NCBI GenBank assembly: GCA_030562195.1
Contig: CM060199.1
Coordinates: 28,974,338-29,038,337, forward strand
Direction: 5' to 3'
From: Nipponacmea schrenckii
Taxonomy: Eukaryota > Mollusca > Gastropoda > Lottiidae
Length of the DNA: 64,000 bases
Shown: one piece after another, positions 1 to 8,073 of the stretch
How the letters are laid out: each line of letters opens with the position of its first letter
Position numbering within the stretch: position 1 is the first letter of the stretch
Notes under the pieces: generated by a model
What the model saw: only the letters and a program-made list of their open reading frames with translations
Databases searched by the model: none
Told to the model about the DNA's origin: nothing
Made by a program: the position numbers and the translations under genes

Positions 1-1635
1 TGGTTATTGTGGAAATTGTTCTTTTAAATAGTCTAACATCATAATTAAATGTCACACCCTTTCGATCCATTTGTTTATACACAAATGTTTTTATTTTTAA
101 TTTAAAAGGAAACAATATAGTAATGACTGCTTCAGTTGAAGACGTAATTTCAAATATTGAAAAGTTTGATGTAATTTTATGATTTGGATATGTGTATTTC
201 TTCGCAAACATAGATTTAAATCGAGATAGGTCAACTAATCTTCCTTCATATGTTGCAACAAATCCATACTTTTCTAAAATACCATCATTAAAGGGTAAAC
301 TAAAACAATAAGGCTTTTCTATCGGTAGTAATCTTTTATTGATTTTTTGAAACATCTTTTCACTTGACTCAATTTTTTTATCTAATTCAGATATGGATGA
401 TTTTAATCTCTCTAACTCCGCTTTGTCTACTACATTAGCTAATTGCTGTTCGATATAGGTTTTAATTTCTGTTAGTTCATTGTTATCATTTAGTTTAGTT
501 TCTAAATCAGATAATTCTTGTTTTAATTTGTCTTCGCTTATACCTGGTTTGATATTAGCTATTAGTTGTTTTACATTTGATTTTTGTTTGGTAATTTTAT
601 CGTCTAGTTGAGATATTAATAAATTTAAATTTTGTAATTGAGTTTTATCGGCTACACTAACTAATTGATGTTGAATATAGGTTTTAATTTCTGTTAGCTC
701 GTTGTTATTATTTGTTTGTAATTTAGACAATTCTTGTTTCAGTCTCTCTTCGCTAATACCTGGTTTAATATTATCTATTAGTTGTTTCAAATCTATTTTC
801 TCTTTTGTAATTCTGTCATCTAATTTGGATATTAATGAAATAAAATTCTGTAACCGAGTTTTATCAACCACATTAACTAATTGTTGTTGAACATAAGTTT
901 TAATTTCTGTTACTTTACTGTCATCATTAAATTTCGTCTCTAGATTAATTAATTCTTGTTTTATTTTTTCTTCGCTTATAACTGGTTTAATGTTACTTGT
1001 CAGTTGTTTAATATCTAATTTTTGCTTTGTAATTTTATCGTCTAGTTGAGATATTAATAAATTTAAATTTTGTAATTGTGATTTATCAACCACATTAACT
1101 AATTGTTGTTGAATATAGGTTTTAATTTCTGTTCATTATCATCATTTAGTTTCGTTTCAAGATTATTTAATTTTTGTTTCAATCTTTCCTCATTTATACC
1201 TGGTTTAATGTTACCTATCAGTTGTTTAATATCTGATTTTTGTTTTGTAATTTTATCGTCTAGTTGTGATATTAATAAATTTATTCTGTCCAACTGAGTT
1301 TTATCGACTATATTAGCTAATTGTTGTTGATAACTTTCTAGTTTTTTATGATGTGAGTTTAAAAGTTTTTGATGGTTTTCTAATTGGTTTTTACTATCTT
1401 TATCTAATACAGTTATTTTTTGATGTAAACTTTTAGTTGTTTGAGTTAAATAACCTTTATTTATTGCATCTTTTTTATGTTGAGGAAATCTTAAATTAGT
1501 TATTTTGAAATTATTCATATCTATATCACCTTGAAGTGTGTCTCCAGTTTGATCTACAAAATATGGTTTGAATTTATTAATCGTTAATGTAGGAACTTCA
1601 TTCTTTAAGTTTCCTAGACCAAATTTATTTGCCAT
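1..1635 (-). pseudogene. Capsid-fibre-like protein of virus-like element 1 (cut by window edge, one frameshift)
   Basis: Start is the ATG of MANKFGLG at 1635, matching the start in the second copy. The N-terminal part has a TLQGDIDMNNFKITNL...DAINKGYL stretch, which resembles the 'GDLDMxxxxITNLxxPxxxxDAVNKxYV' shaft-attachment motif of phage tail fibres. A long coiled coil follows, made of four or five repeats of about 74 residues (the DNA word AATTGYTGTT recurs at 441, 663, 879, 1101 and 1319, spacings 222, 216, 222, 218). Residues from about position 330 downward look like a beta-rich head and run off the left edge. The 218-bp spacing reflects a 4-base loss near 1131 that breaks the frame, so this copy is probably dead. 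The gene follows the protease with a short overlap. Fibre role is inferred from motif and architecture only. Confidence 0.6.
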
Positions 1636-1639
1636 TTTT

Positions 1640-2053
1640 TTAAACAAGATTTAATACTATTTGTTCAAATGGTTTACCTAAACTTAATTGATATAAAACC
1701 CAAAGTGAAAGTTGTCCACAAAATTTATCCCCTGGTTTTTGAATTTGAAAAGTAGAACATTTTATTGGACCATAATTCAAATCAATAATTTCTTTAGTTG
1801 GATCTAATCCATATGAATCAAAAAAATACATCGAATCCCCTTTGAACAAAGCAGAATGATGAACGCCTTTTTGATCTGAAGTATGGATATTAGTAATAGC
1901 ATAAAACTTTGTTTTATTTTTTAGAGATGATATTTCATCACGCATACAATAGTAAAAAGGTTTTATGTTTATTTCTTCTGCCCATTTGATTAATTGAAAA
2001 TTTGTGGTAGTATCTGTTCCGTATTTTTGTAAGAATTCTTTAAAAGTAATCAT
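1640..2053 (-). CDS. Adenain-like cysteine protease (Polinton/adenovirus C5 type), element 1
   Basis: 137 residues from MITFKEF; the open frame extends 20 codons further upstream, but the second copy supports this ATG, which lies one base after the integrase stop. The catalytic set of the C5 family is visible: His in GVHHSALF, an acidic residue in YFFDSYGLDP (Asp where adenovirus has Glu), Gln in FQIQKPGDK and Cys in KFCGQLSLWVLYQL. In adenoviruses and Polintons this enzyme matures capsid proteins. It is shorter than adenain (about 200 residues). It is open from start to stop and overlaps the fibre gene at its 3' end, so integrase, protease and fibre form an intron-free, tightly packed set. 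Confidence 0.85.
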   Translation of the reverse strand: MITFKEFLQKYGTDTTTNFQLIKWAEEINIKPFYYCMRDEISSLKNKTKFYAITNIHTSDQKGVHHSALFKGDSMYFFDSYGLDPTKEIIDLNYGPIKCSTFQIQKPGDKFCGQLSLWVLYQLSLGKPFEQIVLNLV

Positions 2054-2054
2054 T

Positions 2055-3221
2055 TTAAAAATCAGTTTTTTGAAGTTCGTTTTGATAAAATCTACCCAAG
2101 ATTTCTTCACCATGTAAATCTACTAAACTGTAAGTTGGTGGTGAAGTTTTATTAACTTTATCAATAATAAAGATTTCATTCGTCCAATATCCAACATAAC
2201 CTTTTTCAAATTTACTTTTATATTTATAAATACGAACTCTATCTCCAACTTTAAATTTGAGTTTAATATTTAAATTCTCTTTTTCAAAATTGTTTTGTGT
2301 GTTAATTGATTTTATAATATCTGGATTTTTTGAAGCTTCTGTAGGAGTAACCTTTATAGATGAATGAATTTTATTATTATATTCATCGACAACAATAGGT
2401 AATATTTTAAGCCATTTTTGAGAATTCAATTCTGTGAACTTTTTGAATAATTTGTTTTTCAAAGTTCTGTTAAATCTCTCAATTACTACAGCTTTACCTT
2501 CGTTATATGTACTGTAAATTTCAAACCCTAGAGATTTCATATTTTTATTATAAAATTCTGTTCCTTGATCTACCCATAACTTTTTGGGTTTTCTATGTTT
2601 CATTATTGTTTCAAATGCCTTTTTAACAGTTAAACCTGTTTTGTTTTTTAGAGGAATAACCCAAGCGTATCTTGTATATAAATCTATAACTGTTAAACAA
2701 TATTTATAACCTCTTTCTGGGGGCATATTAATTAAATCTGCTGACCATATATCGTCTTTGGCAAATACTTTAACTTTTAAAAAGTTTTTAGTTTTTCTGA
2801 ATTCTTTATGAATTTCATCTGCTAATCCCATACCTAATTTCATTTTTGATTTTAATAATCTTATGATTAATGCTCTTTCAACTTTTTCTCTAAAAGTAGG
2901 ATTTGGAATAGATTCTAATTCTTTAATCATTTGTTTATCTGCTTCGTGTCGAAATTGTAAGTCTTCATTTCTGTATAGTTTGTCGTGTTTAAGTGTAGCA
3001 GCATCAAGTCTATTAACAGGTTCTTCACCTGGTTTTGGATTATCATTTTCATCCAATCGTAAATCTAACCTAGTTCCCGGACCAGTGTAGTTATGACCTG
3101 GAAGATGTTTCTCACCTTTATATTTAGCCCATGGGAAACCGGGAAGTTTAGTTAGAGATTTTTGAAATGTCTCAACTGATCCGAAATAAGTTGTAGGGGA
3201 GTGAATGTTTATTAAAGACAT
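2055..3221 (-). CDS. Parvovirus-type phospholipase A2 domain fused to retrovirus-type integrase, element 1
   Basis: 388 residues, intact. Residues about 30-110 form a parvovirus VP1-like PLA2 domain: calcium-loop motif YTGPG and catalytic LDAATLKHDKLY (His-Asp dyad plus Tyr), followed by the HEADKQMI helix usual in these domains. Residues about 130-300 are an rve integrase core: first Asp in DIWSADLINM, second in LWVDQGTEFYN, Glu in VVIERFNRTLK. The C-terminal KFKVGDRVRIYKYK...KGYVGYW is the SH3/chromo-like tail seen in Maverick/Polinton integrases. I see no HHCC zinc domain; the PLA2 part occupies its place. An integrase acts in the nucleus on DNA, whereas viral PLA2 acts on endosomal membrane during entry, so the fusion may be processed by the neighbouring protease (inference). 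Confidence 0.88.
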   Translation of the reverse strand: MSLINIHSPTTYFGSVETFQKSLTKLPGFPWAKYKGEKHLPGHNYTGPGTRLDLRLDENDNPKPGEEPVNRLDAATLKHDKLYRNEDLQFRHEADKQMIKELESIPNPTFREKVERALIIRLLKSKMKLGMGLADEIHKEFRKTKNFLKVKVFAKDDIWSADLINMPPERGYKYCLTVIDLYTRYAWVIPLKNKTGLTVKKAFETIMKHRKPKKLWVDQGTEFYNKNMKSLGFEIYSTYNEGKAVVIERFNRTLKNKLFKKFTELNSQKWLKILPIVVDEYNNKIHSSIKVTPTEASKNPDIIKSINTQNNFEKENLNIKLKFKVGDRVRIYKYKSKFEKGYVGYWTNEIFIIDKVNKTSPPTYSLVDLHGEEILGRFYQNELQKTDF

Positions 3222-3345
3222 TTTTGGTCTTTGTTTTTAGTTACAAAGGATGTAACCTTTGGTATAAGAGACATCAATCCAGAGAAGAACCCATCTCCAG
3301 TGTAATTGAACTTTTCCTTTTCATGCTTTAAAATCAATCCCATAT
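3214..3345 (-). pseudogene. Truncated small basic protein, abutting the integrase start, element 1
   Basis: 43 codons starting MGLILKHEKEKF. The first 37 or so match the protein at 22378-22034 (FLSxLMSLIPKVTSFVTxNKD), then the frame ends within 6 codons because the integrase start sequence follows directly. The full-length relative is in a different position and orientation in the second element, so this looks like a recombination or deletion junction. The Gly/Phe-rich start followed by a hydrophobic SLIPKV helix recalls small minor-capsid or core proteins of adenovirus-like viruses, but I cannot assign a function. Confidence 0.5.
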
Positions 3346-4321
3346 TTTTAATATAGTAGATTTGATAAAAGAAACACAACAAAAGAATTTTATTACAAGT
3401 ATAAATAAATTCAAAGGTTCATAATCAATACAACATTATCATAAATAGTTATTAATTGTTTTCTCAACTGCGCATGATCGAAAAGCGTACTACTAGTACG
3501 GGTCCTTAGTTACGAATATTGTTATTTGGTTGCTATTCATCTGCGCATGACAGGATATGTCAGTTGCGGATGTTGTTGTTCTATTCAACTGCGCATGATC
3601 GAAAAGCGTACTATCAGTACGGGTCCTTAGTTACCAACTGTTGTTATGTTGTTAGGTATAACTACGCAGGTAGGAAGTTTCACAGGTAATTAACTTTTAT
3701 CGATCAAACACGTGTACCATTATACTGTATTATTGATTGTCACATCTGTGAATATTTACCACGTAAACTGAAACATAAAATGGAGAATTTATTATTAAAT
3801 ATATTTTACACACTCACCTTTCAGTTAATGAACAGAATCTCAAACTGTTTTAGATAAGATTGATAAATATTTTCAAATCACATTAGTTTCCAGAACGTTA
3901 CTTCTTCAGAATTATTTTGAAACATTGTCCGATTTCTGAAACCATTCGTTCTAGTTTTACAATTGACAAACTAACGAAAATTTGATATTATTAAACTGTT
4001 AATATTAGATATAGATATTACATACCTTAATTGGATATAATTCTGTTAATCTCTTGTCCAAAGAATATTAACCTAGAGTAAAACAGAAACTGAACTGTAC
4101 ATTAACACGGCCGGCTTCAAAATGAGTTGGCAAGTAACAGGTGTGATCTATTACGACGCAGTTAATAAAGTTCGAGAATATTCTAGAATGTTAAAGAAAA
4201 TATTGATTAAACAATTTTAATAATTTAGCAGACGAATTTAGTTATAATATATCAAGAAGTTTAAAGTGAATGTTTATTTAAGACATTTTTTGGTTATTTA
4301 AAGGGAGGGCGGGTGGGCAAA
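3346..4321. other. AT-rich non-coding stretch
   Basis: No open frame worth calling. The first about 65 bases still match the upstream flank of the small basic protein at 22379-22445. A 39-base word beginning CAACTGCGCATGATCG occurs at 3475-3513 and again at 3596-3634. At 4266-4294 there is a short copy of the first codons of the integrase gene (see findings). The terminal repeat found at 14268 is not present here, so the right end of element 1 is not visible. Confidence 0.5.
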
Positions 4322-4416
4322 TAGTAGTAATAGAACTTACAGATATCCGGTAGCTCGGAGCGGAGCGGAGCGAAGCGGAGGGGTGCCGGATATCTGTAAG
4401 TTCTATTACTACTATC
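4322..4416. repeat. Perfect 30-bp inverted repeat with GGAGC-rich loop
   Basis: Arms 4322-4351 and 4387-4416 are exact reverse complements, from ATAGTAGTAATAG to GATATCCGG. The 35-base loop is G-rich with tandem CGGAGCGGAGC units. The surrounding DNA is AT-rich, so the loop stands out. It could be a cruciform, a foldback transposon end or a hairpin RNA locus. Confidence 0.85.
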
Positions 4417-4499
4417 GACGACGTGACGGCGAAGTGACATTAACTTTTGACCCGGACCACAATGCACTGCTTCAGCGCATGCGCAGCTAAAACTATGAA

Positions 4500-5060
4500 C
4501 TGGCTTATAAAAATAATAGGGTGACTAATGCACGGGTGGTAAGTAAGGTGTACGGGTGACGAGCAAAATATATGGGTGGTATATGATAGTAAATAAGACG
4601 TAGGCCTACTGGCACGAAATATGATACACGGGTGGCAAGCAATGAGTACGTCTTGTTTACTATCATATACCACCATTACATCTTACTTACCACCCGTACA
4701 CACTGTTTACGCACCCTTGTATCATATTTAGTACCAGTACGTCTTGTTTACCATCATATACCACCCGTAGACCTTACTTACGACCTTACACCTTACTTAC
4801 CACCCGTACACACTGTTTACCACCCTTGTATCATATTCAGTACCAGTACGTCTTGTTTACTATCATATACCACCATTACACCTTACCACCCGTACACACT
4901 GTGTACCACCCGTGTAACATATTTAGTACCAGTACGCCTTGTTCACTATCATGCATATTTTACCACCCGTACATACTGTTTACCACCCGTACACCACTTT
5001 ACTACCAGAACTTCTTGTATATACCGCCCGTACGCCATGTTTGCCAACCGTAACTAAGAA
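4500..5060. repeat. Minisatellite of ACCACCCGTAC units, with inverted left part
   Basis: From 4640 to 5050 the words TACCACCCGTACAC, TTTACTATCATATACC and AGTACCAGTACGTC recur in a higher-order unit of about 90-110 bp (TTTACYATCATATACC at about 4657, 4748 and 4858). From about 4535 to 4640 the same words occur on the other strand (GGGTGGTATATGATAG), so the array is a large inverted repeat centred near 4640. ACCACCCG words return at 5938-5990. Open frames here simply follow the repeats. Confidence 0.8.
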
Positions 5061-5091
5061 CGCGCACAAGATCAGTGGCGTTTATTGGATC

Positions 5092-5418
5092 CAGGACCGT
5101 CGTAGCAGGGTGGGCCAGGTGGGCCATGGCCCACCCAGTTTTCTCAGGAAGGGTCTCGTGAAACGTCCAAAAAACACATAAAAAGTTTGGATGTGGGAGG
5201 AGGTCATGGATCGGCTGGAGTAGGGCTAAAAACTAAAAAAAATCATATTCTGAACTAGTGATATATCTTGGGTCTAAATGCATGGAAAACGCGTTTCCGA
5301 GACACAAATTTTCAAAATTACCCAGGGGAGGACCCTCGGATCCCCACGCCTACTGGATGGAGAGAACCCCCGCAACCCCGTAGCCCACCCAGTTTCGAAA
5401 CCGTTCCCGACGGCCCTG
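5092..5418. mobile_element. Non-autonomous element with CAGGRCCGTCG-type inverted ends (hAT-like MITE)
   Basis: Left end CAGGACCGTCG and right end CGACGGCCCTG are near-perfect inverted repeats starting CAGG, the style of hAT elements; the inner words GGGTGGGCC and GGCCCACCC / CCCACCCAGTTT are also inverted. No coding capacity in 327 bp. I could not find a matching 8-bp duplication in the flanks, so the hAT assignment rests on the ends only. Confidence 0.5.
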
Positions 5419-6220
5419 GGATTCTTAATCTAGAATAAACATGTCTATGCAGCCTGTTAGTCTACTTGTACTTATATAACTTAGCATTACATAGAGGACC
5501 TATTCACGAAACTAAGTCCTATTTAGAGCTGCGAAAGTATCGAGAAGAATGATGGTCTGGCATCTAGGATGAAGGTCTAAGAAAGTCATTGGCCGAAGCG
5601 TGAAAATGGTCTATTGTTAGACTATCTACTACATGTATGTCAATACCATAGAGTTATATATAGAAACTATATATAACTAACTCTATGGACGATACTAAAT
5701 TTCATAGAAGAATTCGAAAAAAGTATGGTGGGCAATTGACTTAGCACCGGTTGGCTATAAATAGCTATCCAATGGGGCGTTGATTATCAATTATAAGTAC
5801 GAGTTATTTTCGTATTTTGTTCTTAAAGGAATCGCAAATCAGTGTGTATACTGGACATATAAAAGCATTAAATGCCTGTTACATTATAATTTTCACCGAT
5901 TATAATGCCAGTCTTCAGAGGAATAAGTGTTTTAAAAACGGGTGGCAAATAAAAAATAAGGGTGGCGAATAATTGTTTGCCACCCGGGTGGCGAATATCC
6001 TCGGCCTAGGTGATATTAAACAATTTCAGCAGGTTTTGTCAAAATCGGTCAATAACTGTGCCTTGTAGAGTGTTTAAATCTATATTTAGTCTTTCAACTC
6101 CGTACAAAAGTTTCAAGAAAGCAGCCGAGGGAAAGAGGACATTGAAGCTGGAATATATCTTCAAGAGGTTTTAATAGAGTCAAACAACCATTCAACTAAT
6201 GATAATACTACTACTGGTGT
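5419..6220. other. Non-coding, one hairpin
   Basis: No coding frame. An imperfect palindrome lies at 5646-5688 (CCATAGAGTT ... AACTCTATGG). The ACCACCCG minisatellite words reappear at 5938-5990. From about 6100 the 5' part of the transposase gene below may begin. Confidence 0.4.
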
Positions 6221-6868
6221 ATGTAAAGAGGATGCCTCTATTCAATGTGAACCTCTAACTACCCCTTACAGTAGCAATCAATTACCAGTAGTTCTTTGTA
6301 TTGAACACTGTCAAACAGACGATAAAGCTTTTCAGTATTATACAGGATTTGATGATTTTAACCATTTTATAATGTTTTTTAATGTATTAGGACCAGCTGT
6401 AGACCATTTAAGTTATCATTGTAGTTCTCTTTCAATTATAAACCATCTTTTTCTCACACTTATGAAGTTACGCCAAGGCAAAGATGATGTTGAGTTGGCA
6501 ATTTTGTTTAATATTAATGAACAGACTAAAGTCTTCAATACATGGATTAATTTTATGCTTTTCCAAGAAAGAAATAGATATTTGGCCATCTAAAGATATT
6601 GTGGATGAAACCATGCCAACTGATTTTAAGGCTGCGTTTCCTAATACCAGAGTCATACTTGATGCTACGGAAACCCCAATCCAAAAAGCAAATAAATGTG
6701 AACAATCAAATGGCCCCTTTTTCATCTTATAGACATCGCAATACTTTGAAAACCATGATTGGCGTTGTTTCCTATATTAGTGACTCTTATGGTGGCAGTG
6801 CATGAGATAGACAAATAATAGAACGTAGTGAATTATTAAGTAAGGAAGGATTATTTGATTCTAATGAC
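6221..6868 (+). pseudogene. DDE_Tnp_4-type transposase (ISL2EU/Harbinger-like), 5' part, broken
   Basis: Frames across this stretch read YTGFDDFNHFIMFF then FLTLMKLRQGKDDVELA, the helix-turn-helix part that precedes DDE_Tnp_4 transposases, followed by DIWPSKDIVDETMPTDF and FPNTRVILDATE, where the first catalytic Asp is expected. Several frameshifts and stops separate these pieces (for example near 6530, 6590 and 6730). The gene stops at 6868, where a hAT-like element with an 8-bp duplication starts, and resumes at 13719. In related proteins a THAP domain lies upstream; I do not see it here. Confidence 0.7.
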
Positions 6869-7329
6869 CAGGGGCGTAGCGTGACCATTTTGACTGGGGG
6901 GGGGGGGGGTGTGTAACGTCTAAGTTTTACCGACGAACACGTTTTCTTCCGGGGGCAAAAATAACTTACTCGCACTTTTAAGTATATACATTATACACGA
7001 ACGAAATCCATCGTTATAGCAAATCCTAAACCTTTGAAAACCATATCAAATCAGGGGTGTATCTAGAATATGCCTGAGAGGGGGGACTGAAAGGTGGTTT
7101 TTCCAAGGCAAGTCCTGCAGGCCAGGCCTTCGTATTTGGCCCTTGCAGTGGCGGGGGGTCCTTTTTCGAACTATTCTGCGTTTTACAGACATGGCGGGGG
7201 GTTTCGGGGGTTCTCCCCCGGAAAATTTTACAAACTAGGAAACCCGGAGAATACATCTGACGCGATTTTGGAAGTCGTTTCCACCGGTCAAAATTATCAA
7301 TTTTCGTCGGACAACCATATGTTTTATAT

Positions 7330-7848
7330 AGCCTTTTTCGACCTATTCTGCGTTTTACCGACAAGTTCAGTAAAAATCACTTTGTATGTAGACGAACAGT
7401 TTTCCGATAACATCATAACTGACACAAGGTTTCCAGACTTTCGGTCAGCCAATCGGTTTTACCGAAGGCTCCATTTCCCAACCATGACCGTCTATTATCG
7501 ACCGATTCCGCGTTTTACCGACAAGTTTAGTAAAAATCACTTTAATGTAGACGAACGGTTTACCAATAACATCTTAACAGACACAAGGTTTTCACTCTTT
7601 CGGTTAACAAATCGGTTTTACCGACGGCTCCATCTATGACCTTCTTCTATCGACCAATTCCGCGTTTTACCGACAAATTCAAATAACGAACAGCTTACCG
7701 ATAACAAGGGTATCGGTTAACCAATCGGTTTTACCGAAGACTCCAGTCATAACCAACTTATACCGACCGATTCCGGTAGTTTCAGTAAAAATAAATACTT
7801 ATAATGTTGACAGTTTACTGATAACATCATAACCAACACAAGGTTTTT
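7330..7848. repeat. Diverged tandem repeat inside the hAT-like element
   Basis: The word CGTTTTACCGACAA with downstream AGTAAAAATCAC recurs near 7351, 7511 and 7662, with further partial units beyond the LINE at 13599 and 13647; each is preceded by CGACCGATTCCG or a variant. Period about 150-160 bp. The apparent open frame at 7094-7639 is produced by this array. Confidence 0.75.
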
Positions 7849-8073
7849 AAATGAAATGAAATGAAATGTATTAAAGTGCATCAGCACCAAAACGGGCTAT
7901 ATAGCACTTGAAAACGATTTAACAAAAAACTAGAAAATCAATATATTAAAATAAAAATTATCACAGAAACCCCAAAAAGGGCGACAAAACAATGCTAAAA
8001 ACAATATCACAGAATGGTTGCAACCCAAAATGGCTTAAAAACAAAATGGCAAAACTAAACTTAAACACAAAAT

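Noticed and set aside
4440..5181. Several overlapping open frames of 75-140 codons
   Set aside because: All follow the minisatellite units on both strands and give low-complexity His/Tyr/Thr-rich peptides with no domain.
7026..7639. Open frames of 112 and 181 codons
   Set aside because: Produced by the tandem repeat inside the hAT-like element; nothing recognisable and both strands open.
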